In this document: positions 25,100-33,244 of the stretch, piece after piece
Numbering within the stretch: position 1 is the stretch's first letter
How the letters are laid out: each line of letters starts with the position of its first letter
Assembly (NCBI GenBank): GCA_036002485.1
Contig: DASYTI010000075.1
Location: forward strand, 1-41,968
Direction of reading: 5' to 3'
Source: Candidatus Methylomirabilota bacterium
GTDB lineage: Bacteria; Methylomirabilota; Methylomirabilia; Rokubacteriales; CSP1-6
Length of the DNA stretch: 41,968 nt
Notes under the pieces: generated by a model
Database searches by the model: none
Seen by the model: the letters and a program-made list of their open reading frames with translations, nothing else
What the model was told of the DNA's origin: nothing
Program-made: the position numbers and the translations under genes

Positions 25100-27339
25100 G
25101 CCTCAACAGGTGGAAGGTATGGGGATCCGTGATCGGGGTTCTGCTGCTTCTGGCTCTCGTCACGCCGTCCCCGACCGACCTCGGGTGGGCCTATCTCTCG
25201 CGGCGCGAGTACGTGCTCGCGCGCGAGACCTTCGTGGAGCAGCTCCGCCGCGACCCCTCCGACCCGCAGACGTGGGTCGGCCTCGCCGCGGTCTACGAGG
25301 CGCTCGGGGACCCGGAGCGACAGATCGCGGCGCTCGAGACGGTGGTCCGCCGCTTCCCGGGCCGCCGCGACGCCCGCGTGCTTCTCGCCGATGTCCACGA
25401 GTGGAACCGCGAGCCCGAGAAGGCCGTCCGCGTGCTGGCCCAGATGCCGCCCACGGGGGAGGCGGCGGACCAGCCGCGGCTCATGCGACTTCTCGGTCTC
25501 TCGCAATGGCTGGGTCAGTACGATCTCATGCTCACCTCGCTCCACGAGATCCTCCGGCTGGGGCCGACGGTGCGCGACACCCTCGAGGATCTCGTGGTCT
25601 CGGCGCGTGTCCTCGGCCAGCAGGGCGAGGTGCTGCCGGCCCTCGTCGCCTATGCGGAGCGCCGGCCCGCGGACGCGGATGGCCAGCGGCTCCTCGCCGA
25701 GGTCTACGATTCGCTCGGCGACGAGAAGCAGGCGCTCGATCGCTGGCGCATCGTGGCCCGTCTCCATCCTCAAGACGCGGCGGCGCGCGCGCGCCTCCTG
25801 CCCGAGCCGGGCACCTCCGCGCCCGTCGAGGAGCTGGCCCTCCTCGAGCGCGCTCGGGAAAGCGATCCGCGGAACGAAGCCGCGCGGCGCCGCCTCGTCG
25901 AGATCTACCGCGCGGCCGGCGATGTCCCGCGCGCCATCCAGATCCAGCGCGAGCTCGTGGCGCTCCGGCCCCGGGACGCCGAGGCTCTGGTCGCCCTCGG
26001 GGCGCTCCTGGTCGCGCAGGACCGCGGGCGCGAGGCCATCGGCGTCTACGAGCGGGCCCTCGAGCTCGAGCCGGGTCTCGCGAGCCTGGAGACGACGCTC
26101 GCCCAGCTCTACGAGTGGACCAACCAGCCGGCCCGGGCCGCCGCGCTGCTCGAGCGAGCCTCGGCGGCGCGTCCCGGCGACCGGGCATTGGCCGAGCGCG
26201 TGATCGCGGCCGCCAGCGCGGCGGGAGACACCGACAAAGCGGTGGCGGTCCTGGATCGGCTCGCCCGGCTCTTCCCCGATGACCCTCGCTATGCCCGCCG
26301 CGCCGCGGATGCTCTGGTGGCCGCCAATCGCGTGCCCGAGGCCATTCCGCGCCAGCGCGCCATGGTCGAGCGCGAGCCCGGCGCGCTGGAGCCCGCCCTG
26401 AGACTCGCCCAGCTCTACGAATGGACAGGCCGGGAACCCGACGCCATAGGCGTGTACGAGAGACTGGACCGCGCAGGCACGCTTCCCGATGCCGCCGCGG
26501 TCAGGCTCGCCGAGCTCTACCGTTTTCAGAACCGCCCGGCGGACTTCGTGCGGCTGGCGGAGCGGCTCCTGTCGCGACGCCCGGACGATGCGGCGCTGCG
26601 GAAGGAGGCTATCGACACGGCGGTGGGACTCGGCCGCGCCGACCTGGCGCTTCGGCTGCTCCGTCCTCTGGTCGACCGGCAGCCGGCCGACGAAACACTC
26701 GCCCTTCGCTATCTCGGTCTCGCGACCGAGGCGAAGCGCACGGAGGACGGGCTCGGGGTATGGCGACGATACCTGGCCGCGACCCCCGGGCCGAAGATCG
26801 AAGCCCGGCTCAAGGCCGGGCGCCTCCTCTCCGATCTCGGACGGCCGAACGACGCGATCGCCGAATACGAGGCGGTGCTCGCGGCGGGTGGCGACAAGCC
26901 GGACGCGGCCGCGAACGTGAGCGCCCGGCTGGCCCTGGCCGAGCTCTACGAGGCGACGGGCGCTCCCGCCAAGTCTCTGGCCCAGCTCGAAGCTCTCCAG
27001 CGGCTGCGGCCGCGCGATCCGGCCATTCTGCGAGAGATAGGCCGGAGAAGCCTCGCCCTGTCCCGCCAGGATGCCGCCTTGCGCGCCTATCAGGCGCTGC
27101 TCGAGCGGGAGCCCGATGACCTCGAGGCCCTCAAGAGGGTCGGCCAGCTCCTGTCCTGGAGCGGCGACCGACCGCGCGCGAGACAGGCGCTCGAGCGGTT
27201 CAATCGTCTCAAGGGCGGCGACTACGAAGTGCACTACCTGCTGGGCGAGATCTACACGGCCGAGCACGATGAGGGACGTGCCCGGGCCGAGTACGAGAAG
27301 GCCTTGCGGCTTCTCCCACCACGGTCAGCCACGAGATAG
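25096..27339 (+). CDS. pelB: PelB-type TPR scaffold half
   Basis: GTG 25096 overlaps the pelA stop (GTGA). It encodes 747 residues: one N-terminal membrane anchor (VWGSVIGVLLLLALV) and then tetratricopeptide repeats almost to the end, with recurrent A-x-x-L-x-x-x-Y-E-x-x-G/W patterns such as LAQLYEWTNQPARAAALLERA and LAQLYEWTGREPDAIGVYERL. In Pseudomonas, PelB is one polypeptide of about 1,190 residues whose periplasmic TPRs contact PelA and whose C-terminus is the outer-membrane pore. Here the two halves sum to about 1,226 residues, so the gene is split between the TPRs and the barrel. It was probably always two proteins in this lineage, since both halves have their own export signals. Confidence 0.85.
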   Translation: MSLNRWKVWGSVIGVLLLLALVTPSPTDLGWAYLSRREYVLARETFVEQLRRDPSDPQTWVGLAAVYEALGDPERQIAALETVVRRFPGRRDARVLLADVHEWNREPEKAVRVLAQMPPTGEAADQPRLMRLLGLSQWLGQYDLMLTSLHEILRLGPTVRDTLEDLVVSARVLGQQGEVLPALVAYAERRPADADGQRLLAEVYDSLGDEKQALDRWRIVARLHPQDAAARARLLPEPGTSAPVEELALLERARESDPRNEAARRRLVEIYRAAGDVPRAIQIQRELVALRPRDAEALVALGALLVAQDRGREAIGVYERALELEPGLASLETTLAQLYEWTNQPARAAALLERASAARPGDRALAERVIAAASAAGDTDKAVAVLDRLARLFPDDPRYARRAADALVAANRVPEAIPRQRAMVEREPGALEPALRLAQLYEWTGREPDAIGVYERLDRAGTLPDAAAVRLAELYRFQNRPADFVRLAERLLSRRPDDAALRKEAIDTAVGLGRADLALRLLRPLVDRQPADETLALRYLGLATEAKRTEDGLGVWRRYLAATPGPKIEARLKAGRLLSDLGRPNDAIAEYEAVLAAGGDKPDAAANVSARLALAELYEATGAPAKSLAQLEALQRLRPRDPAILREIGRRSLALSRQDAALRAYQALLEREPDDLEALKRVGQLLSWSGDRPRARQALERFNRLKGGDYEVHYLLGEIYTAEHDEGRARAEYEKALRLLPPRSATR

Positions 27340-27349
27340 GCCGACCACC

Positions 27350-28789
27350 TTGGTCCGGCTCCTGGTCGCCCTGGCAATCGCGGCGGCCGGAGTCGCCCCT
27401 GCCGCCGCTCAGGCGCCGTCGGCCCAACCAGCGCCGCCGGCCCGAGAAGAAACTCGTGAGGCCGAGATCATCCGCGCCCGCCTTCTCTCGCGCCTCGGCC
27501 GAACGGAAGAAGCTCTGGCCGCTTTCGGCATCCTTCTCGCCAAGTACCCGGACGACCAGGCCCTGCGGGCGGACCATGTCGAGTTCCTCCTCGATTCGGG
27601 CTTCACGGACCGGGCGGAAGGCGAGCTCGGCCGGCTCCTGCTGTCGGACCCGCGCTCGGCCAGGGTCCGACGGCTGCAGGCGCGCCTCGAGCTCGAACGC
27701 GGCGCGCCCAGTCGAGCGGCGGACATCCTGGCCGCGCTCGTGGAGGAGTCTCCGGACGACCTCGGTCTCCGCGCCGATCTGGCCTCGGCCCGGGTCGCCG
27801 CCGGGCGCTGGGCGCAGGCGCTGTCCATCTACTCGGACCTGCTGGAGCGGAGTCCCGACCATGACGACTGGCGAGCGGCTCATCGAGATCTCCTCGCCGG
27901 GTACTCGCCGCGTCTGCAGTACAGTCATCTCAGCCTCTATCAGCAGCAGGCCTCGCATCACGTCGACGAGTTCACCTGGAAGGCCTGGGTCGCCCAGCAG
28001 TGGTGGGTGCGGGCAGGAACCCGCTACGGCCACTATCACCAGCAGGCGAGCTCCGGGGAGCCAGCCTTCAACGAGTACATCGTCACTCCGCTCGTCGAAG
28101 TCGGCTTCCAGGCCACCAGACGTCTCCTCCTCCGCGCCGGGCTGGAGGAGCCCATCCGGCACGAGACGGCCCAGACGACGTTGAGGCTGGGCGGAGCCTT
28201 CGATGATGGCCGCCTGCTGACGCTGACTCTCGACGCGGCCGTCCACGAGATCGTGACCAATCCCGTGGTGGCCATCCCGCTTCGCGGCACCCGGGACCGC
28301 GCGACGCTCGATCTCAGCCGGCGTCTGACCGACCGCGCGGTCGTCTTCGCCCACTACGAGTACCGGAACTACCGCGCCTCGGGCGAGGAGCTCGGGCACA
28401 CGTGGGAAGGCGGGGGCCGGGCCGAGGTCGCGCTCTGGCACGAGCATCCGTTGCAGGTCACCCTCGCCCCGCAGCTCTTCTTCGAGGAGTACACGCCGGT
28501 GGCGGGAAGCCCGCTCCGCGAGCAGATCGGCTTCATACGCCGTCGCGACATGCTGGGCATGGGACTGCTCATCGGCTGGGAGGTGCTCCAGGGTCTGCGG
28601 GTACAGGTCGGCTCCACCGGGCACCGAGATCTCCACCGGCAGGTCAGCTCCTGGGAGGCGCTCGGCGAGGTGCGGTGGCGAATTCGGCGCTGGGTCGAGA
28701 TGCGCGTGCTCTATAATCGGAACACGGACGGAGGCCTGCTCGGGGGGACAGAACAGCTCTTCACCGCCAATCTGGAGATCCTCTACTGA
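27350..28789 (+). CDS. pelB: PelB-type outer-membrane barrel half
   Basis: The 479-residue product from TTG 27350 begins with a signal peptide (LVRLLVALAIAAAGVAPAAAQA). A few more TPR-like helices follow (residues about 30-190), then a C-terminal run of alternating aromatic beta-strands from about 195 (PRLQYSHLSLYQQQ, WVRAGTRYGHYHQQ, RVQVGSTGHRDLH), ending in LEILY with a C-terminal aromatic residue as outer-membrane barrels require. It is the expected Pel export pore. No better start than TTG was found; no strong ribosome-binding site precedes it, and coupling to the TPR gene 10 bases upstream is likely. Its stop overlaps the putative CTG start of pelC. Confidence 0.85.
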   Translation: MVRLLVALAIAAAGVAPAAAQAPSAQPAPPAREETREAEIIRARLLSRLGRTEEALAAFGILLAKYPDDQALRADHVEFLLDSGFTDRAEGELGRLLLSDPRSARVRRLQARLELERGAPSRAADILAALVEESPDDLGLRADLASARVAAGRWAQALSIYSDLLERSPDHDDWRAAHRDLLAGYSPRLQYSHLSLYQQQASHHVDEFTWKAWVAQQWWVRAGTRYGHYHQQASSGEPAFNEYIVTPLVEVGFQATRRLLLRAGLEEPIRHETAQTTLRLGGAFDDGRLLTLTLDAAVHEIVTNPVVAIPLRGTRDRATLDLSRRLTDRAVVFAHYEYRNYRASGEELGHTWEGGGRAEVALWHEHPLQVTLAPQLFFEEYTPVAGSPLREQIGFIRRRDMLGMGLLIGWEVLQGLRVQVGSTGHRDLHRQVSSWEALGEVRWRIRRWVEMRVLYNRNTDGGLLGGTEQLFTANLEILY

Positions 28790-29379
28790 CGTCCAGGGAG
28801 AGTGGGACGGAGACGGCGCAGCGCGGGGCGCGCACGGCACTGGCGCTGCTGGCGACGCTCCTCCTGCTCTCCTGCGCGGGCCCCAGCCAGGAATGGACCC
28901 GCCCCGGCGCCGCGCGGATAGGCAAGCTCGCCGTGCTCCCCTTCGAGAACCAGACCAGCGCCGTCCGGCCCGGCGCCTCCGTCTCCGAGCTGCTCGTGTC
29001 CGAGCTCCTGGCCTCGGGGCCGGTGGCCGTGATGGACCCGAGTGAAGTCGCCGATCTCCTCCGCCGCGAGAACCTCGATCCCGCCGATGCCGGGCGCTTG
29101 CCCTCGGCCCAGCGTATGGGTCGTCTCCTGCAGGTGTCTCACGTCCTCCAGGGCGCCGTGACCGAGTTCCGCTACCGGCCGGGTCTCTCCGAGACGCCCG
29201 TCGTCGGCGTGACCGCACGGGTCGTCGATGTCGCCACGGGCGAGCTGGTGTGGACCGCGAGCTACGCGCGGTCCGGATCGTCCTGGCGGCAGGAGGGTCT
29301 GTCGAGCGTGGCCCAGTCCATTGCCCGGGACATGGCCGCGCATCTCTCCGGCGCGCTGGGCGACGCCCGGGCGCGGTAA
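28786..29379 (+). CDS. pelC: PelC-like outer-membrane lipoprotein
   Basis: The frame has no ATG, GTG or TTG before its signal sequence. A CTG at 28786 overlaps the pelB stop (CTGA) and has GGAG eight bases upstream, giving a 197-residue protein. The lipobox is LLLLSCAG. The mature part has GKLAVLPFENQTS, then LQVSHVLQGAVTEFRYRPGLSETP and VVDVATGELVWTASY, the PelC/CsgG-like alpha-beta fold. PelC forms a multimeric ring at the inner face of the outer membrane that guides Pel to the PelB pore. Identity rests on fold motifs and position between pelB and pelD. Confidence 0.8.
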   Translation: MTSRESGTETAQRGARTALALLATLLLLSCAGPSQEWTRPGAARIGKLAVLPFENQTSAVRPGASVSELLVSELLASGPVAVMDPSEVADLLRRENLDPADAGRLPSAQRMGRLLQVSHVLQGAVTEFRYRPGLSETPVVGVTARVVDVATGELVWTASYARSGSSWRQEGLSSVAQSIARDMAAHLSGALGDARAR

Positions 29380-29386
29380 GCGCCGG

Positions 29387-30739
29387 GTGAGCGGCGCCCT
29401 CCCCCGCGTCGAAGCGTATCTTCTCGAGCTCGCCGCGGGGATCATCGTGCTCGCCATCGCCAATGTCCTCTTCCTGCCGCACGATATCGGCTATCTGGGC
29501 TGGCAGCCCAATCCCGCGCTCGCCCTGGTGGCCGTCATCGCGGCACGCCACGGGCTTCGCGAGGGGATCATGGCGGCGCTCGTGATGTCCGGTCTCGAGC
29601 TCGCGTGCCGGCTGGGCCGCGCCGAGGACCTGTCCTGGAGCATGATGCGGAGCCTGCAGACCTACGTCACCCCCCTCCTGCTGCTGAGCACGGGCTTCCT
29701 CCTGGGCGCGATCCGGCAGGAGCGCCGGCGAGACACGGAGAGCCTGGGACGGCGCGTGCGCGAGCTCGAGGACGAGCTCGCCGACCAGGCCGTCCGCTTC
29801 ATGGCCGCCTCCGAGGCCAAGCACGAGCTCGAGAGGCGCGTGGCCGACGAGGGCGCCTCGCTCTCGAATCTCTATGCCGCCGCCCAGGCCCTCGAGACCC
29901 TCGACATCGATCGGCTCTACCCGGCCATTCCCCAGACGGCGCGGCGTTTCCTGCAGGCCGACGCCTGCCAGCTCTATCTGCTCGACGGCGACGTCTTGCG
30001 GCTGCGCGCCGCGGAAGGCGCGCCGCCGCCCCTCACGGAGCTCAACCCGGGCGAAGGGCTCGCGGGGCTGGCCATCCGTCAGGGTAAGGCGCAGAGCCTG
30101 CGCGATCTCATGACGGTCTCCACGGCCGAGGAGCTTCAGCGCGCGCCCTTTGTCATGGCGGCGCCGCTCACCGGCCGCGAGGGCGCCCTCCTGGGCTGCC
30201 TCACCGTGACCCGCCTGCCCTTCCTGCGTCTCAATCCCGTCGCCCTGGACCGGCTCGGACTCGTGGCCAACTGGGCGGCCCTCGCCGTGGACAATGCCAG
30301 GACACACGAGCGCACGCGCGCCCGCACCATCCAGGACGATCTCATTCGCGCCTATACGTATGCCTACTACCAGCAACGGCTCGAGGAGGAGGAGGCGCGC
30401 GCCGCGCGCTACGATCGGCCTCTCTCCGTGGTGATCTTCCGCATCCAGCGGCTCGAGCTCGTGGCGCAGGCGCGCCGGGCCGAGCTGGGGCGCGTGCTCT
30501 CGCTCGTCTTCAATCACGCGCTCCGGGACGTGGACATCGTCTGCCGCTACGCGACCGACGATGCCTTCGCCGTCATCCTGCCCGAGACGGGAGCCGAGGG
30601 CGCCGCGGTCGTGGCCGCCCGCATCGACCGCGAGATCACCGCCTTTCAGTTCGCGCCCTATGCCGACGAGGACCGCGACCTCGAGTTCTCGGTCCGCGTG
30701 CTGCCCGTGCGGGAGCCGGGGCAGAGTCCGCGGGCATGA
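29387..30739 (+). CDS. pelD: PelD-like c-di-GMP receptor (TM-GAF-degenerate GGDEF)
   Basis: From GTG 29387 the product has 450 residues, close to known PelD. It has about four membrane segments in residues 10-120, a coiled coil (about 120-160, RRVRELEDELADQAVRF), a GAF domain (about 165-310) and a degenerate GGDEF domain. The active-site loop is RYATDDAF (GGDEF replaced by ATDDA, 389-393), so cyclase activity is not expected. The inhibitory-site motif is intact at R380-D-V-D383, five residues upstream of that loop, exactly where PelD binds c-di-GMP in Pseudomonas. It would switch on Pel synthesis post-translationally. The stop overlaps pelE (ATGA). Confidence 0.9.
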   Translation: MSGALPRVEAYLLELAAGIIVLAIANVLFLPHDIGYLGWQPNPALALVAVIAARHGLREGIMAALVMSGLELACRLGRAEDLSWSMMRSLQTYVTPLLLLSTGFLLGAIRQERRRDTESLGRRVRELEDELADQAVRFMAASEAKHELERRVADEGASLSNLYAAAQALETLDIDRLYPAIPQTARRFLQADACQLYLLDGDVLRLRAAEGAPPPLTELNPGEGLAGLAIRQGKAQSLRDLMTVSTAEELQRAPFVMAAPLTGREGALLGCLTVTRLPFLRLNPVALDRLGLVANWAALAVDNARTHERTRARTIQDDLIRAYTYAYYQQRLEEEEARAARYDRPLSVVIFRIQRLELVAQARRAELGRVLSLVFNHALRDVDIVCRYATDDAFAVILPETGAEGAAVVAARIDREITAFQFAPYADEDRDLEFSVRVLPVREPGQSPRA

Positions 30740-31731
30740 CCCGCGGCCTCCTGGCTGTCCTGGCCGCGCTGATGGAGGCGGGGGCCGGTCTCGCGCTCTG
30801 GGCCGCCGGCATGGGCATGCTTCCCCTGGCCGCCGCCCTCCATGGCCTGGCCACTCTGTCCGCCGCCTGGGCGCTGGCCGAGCGCACCCGGCCCGACGAG
30901 AGGCTCTATGTCTTCGGCACCGTGCTCGCTCTGCCTGGCCTGGGGCTGCTCGGCGTCGCCGGCGTTCGACTCTGGGCCGTGCTGGTCCCGCCCACGGGAA
31001 TCTACGAAGACATGCACTCGGAGATGGGCGACCTGCCCGCGCCCGCCCTGCCGCCCGAGTCCGTGGACCGCGTCTCCGAGTGGGTACAGCAGCAGGTGTC
31101 CGTGCAGCCGCTCGCCGATCTCATTCGCGCGGGTGACCCTCGCACCCAGCGCTGGGCCATCGACCTGCTCGGCCGGCGAGGCGACGGCGCGGCCGTGGAT
31201 CTGCTGCGCGAGGCGCTGGGGGCCGCCGACCGCGACGTGCAAATGGCGGCCTCCGCGGCCCTCCAGCGCGTCGAGGAACGACTGACGCGGGAGATCGCCC
31301 GCGGCCAGGAGCGCCTTCGAGAAGAGCCCGATTCGGCCACGGCATGGCACGCCTTCGGGGAAGCCTGCCGGGCCTACTGGGGCTCGCATCTCCTGGATCC
31401 GACCATGGGCCAGCACTGGCTCGGCGAGGCTGAAGCCGCGTACCGCCGGGCACGGGCGCGGCGGCCGGGCTGGCTGCCGCCCACCGTGGGACTGGTGCAG
31501 ACGCTGATGGGGCTGGGCAAGCTGCACGAGGCCGAGGCCTTGGCGCGCGAGGCCGAGGAGGCGACGCCGTCGGGCACCCTCGATCTTCTGCTTGCCGAGG
31601 TGCTCTTCCGCGAGCGTCGATGGGCCGAGCTCGGCCGGCTGGCCCGCGGCGCCGTGGCGGCCGGCCGGCAGGACGAGCGTCTCGCCTGGTGGGCGGGCGC
31701 CGAGCCGCCGCGGGGGGCTCAACATGGCTGA
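30736..31731 (+). CDS. pelE: PelE-like inner-membrane TPR protein
   Basis: The 331-residue protein matches PelE in length and layout. It has two membrane hairpins at the N-terminus (residues 4-46 and 55-85, LAVLAALMEAGAGLALW and LYVFGTVLALPGLGLLG). A cytoplasmic helical part follows with HEAT/TPR-like repeats (DPRTQRWAIDLLGRRGDGAAVDLLREAL; AYRRARARRPGWLPPTVGL). PelE bridges PelD, PelF and PelG in the synthase complex. The ATG overlaps the pelD stop by four bases and the end overlaps pelF by eight. Confidence 0.85.
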   Translation: MTRGLLAVLAALMEAGAGLALWAAGMGMLPLAAALHGLATLSAAWALAERTRPDERLYVFGTVLALPGLGLLGVAGVRLWAVLVPPTGIYEDMHSEMGDLPAPALPPESVDRVSEWVQQQVSVQPLADLIRAGDPRTQRWAIDLLGRRGDGAAVDLLREALGAADRDVQMAASAALQRVEERLTREIARGQERLREEPDSATAWHAFGEACRAYWGSHLLDPTMGQHWLGEAEAAYRRARARRPGWLPPTVGLVQTLMGLGKLHEAEALAREAEEATPSGTLDLLLAEVLFRERRWAELGRLARGAVAAGRQDERLAWWAGAEPPRGAQHG

Positions 31732-33241
31732 GAGGGCGGATGTCTGCCTGATTCTCGAAGGTACGTATCCGTATGTCACGGGAGGCGTGTCGGCCTGGAT
31801 ACACCAGCTGCTCCGTGCCCTGCCGGAGATCCGCTTCGCCCTCTTCCACATCGGCGCCACCGCGGGCACCACGCCCACCGCCCAGTATCCGCTGCCATCG
31901 AATGTGGTCAGCTTGTCGAATCTCGGCTTGCATGGCGGCGACGAGCCTGATGCGCATGGCCAGCCGCTCGAGCCCGAGGACTGGGAGGTGGTGCGGACTT
32001 TCCACGATCAGCTCCAGGACGAGCGGACGGCGGGATTCGCCGAGCTCATGGAGCGCATCGCTCCCGCCCCGGGTCGCGGGCCCTCGGGCCACGACTATCT
32101 CTATGGCAAGCCCTCCTGGGAAGTCGTCCGGCAGATCTATGAAGCGCGCGCCGCCGATGTCTCGTTCGTGGACTACTACTGGACCTGGCGCTTCACCCAC
32201 TTGCCGATGTTCCGGCTCATGCACGCCGCGTTTCCCGAAGCCGCCGTCTATCACACGGTCTCCACGGGCTGGGCGGGGCTCGCCGCCACCCTGGCTGGCG
32301 TCCGGACGGGGCGCCCCATGTTGCTGACGGAGCACGGCATCTATGCGCGCGAGCGCCGGAGCGAGATCGACCAGGCCGAGTGGATCTACGTCAAGCGACA
32401 GGGCCCCATGAGCCTCGCCGTCGGGCCGGGGTTCTTCAAAGACCTCTGGACGCGGCTCTTCGTGCGGCTCTCCCAGCTCACCTACGAACACGCCGACCTG
32501 ATCGTGACGATCTTCGAGGGCAATCGCCAGGCTCAGATCCGTGACGGCGCCGATCCGGCCAAGACCCTCGTCATTCCCAATGGCGTGGACATGGAGCCGC
32601 TGGCCACGCTCGAGCCGGTGGGCGCCGCGCCCGGCGAGTTCCGTGTCGGCTTCGTGGGGCGTATCGTGCCGATCAAGGACGTCAAGACCTTCATCCGCGC
32701 GTTCAAGATCCTCGTCGAGCACCTGCCGGGAGCGCGCGCGGTGCTGGCCGGGCCCATCGACGAGGATCTGGACTATGTCGCGGAGTGCCGGACCCTCGCC
32801 GCCACCCTCGGCATCCAGGATCGGATCGAGATCACGGGCACCGTGGATGTGCGGGAGATCTATGCGCGCCTCGACGCGGTCGCCCTCACCAGCGTGTCAG
32901 AGGGCCTGCCCCTCGTCGTGCTGGAAGCGGGGGCAGCCGGGCTTCCCATGGTCGCCACCGACGTGGGCGCCTGCCGGGAATTGCTGCACGGGCGGGATCG
33001 CCTCGACCGGGCGCGCGGGCCGAGCGGGCTGGTGACGGGGGTGGCCGACCCCGGCGCCACGGCCGAGGCCTTGCTTTCCCTCGCGCGCGATCCGGGCCTC
33101 CGTCAGGAGATGGGTCGCGTCGCTCGCGAGCGGATCCGCGCCCTCTACCAGGAGCGTGATCTCGTCGCGAGCTATCGCGACATCTACCGCCGCTTGATGG
33201 CGGCCGCTCCCGATCTCCCGGCCGCGAGAAGGACTCCCTGA
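31724..33241 (+). CDS. pelF: PelF glycosyltransferase (GT4)
   Basis: The 505-residue cytosolic GT-B enzyme starts MAERADVCLILEGTYPYVTGGVSAWIHQL, the hallmark PelF N-terminus. Its C-terminal donor-binding half contains GFVGRIVPIKDVKTFIRAF and the EX7E motif with Glu393 and Glu401 (SEGLPLVVLEA). PelF polymerises Pel from UDP-activated N-acetylhexosamine. The length and motifs match the family closely. The start at ATG 31724 overlaps the pelE stop, and PelG follows after three bases. Confidence 0.95.
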   Translation: MAERADVCLILEGTYPYVTGGVSAWIHQLLRALPEIRFALFHIGATAGTTPTAQYPLPSNVVSLSNLGLHGGDEPDAHGQPLEPEDWEVVRTFHDQLQDERTAGFAELMERIAPAPGRGPSGHDYLYGKPSWEVVRQIYEARAADVSFVDYYWTWRFTHLPMFRLMHAAFPEAAVYHTVSTGWAGLAATLAGVRTGRPMLLTEHGIYARERRSEIDQAEWIYVKRQGPMSLAVGPGFFKDLWTRLFVRLSQLTYEHADLIVTIFEGNRQAQIRDGADPAKTLVIPNGVDMEPLATLEPVGAAPGEFRVGFVGRIVPIKDVKTFIRAFKILVEHLPGARAVLAGPIDEDLDYVAECRTLAATLGIQDRIEITGTVDVREIYARLDAVALTSVSEGLPLVVLEAGAAGLPMVATDVGACRELLHGRDRLDRARGPSGLVTGVADPGATAEALLSLARDPGLRQEMGRVARERIRALYQERDLVASYRDIYRRLMAAAPDLPAARRTP

Positions 33242-33244
33242 GCC

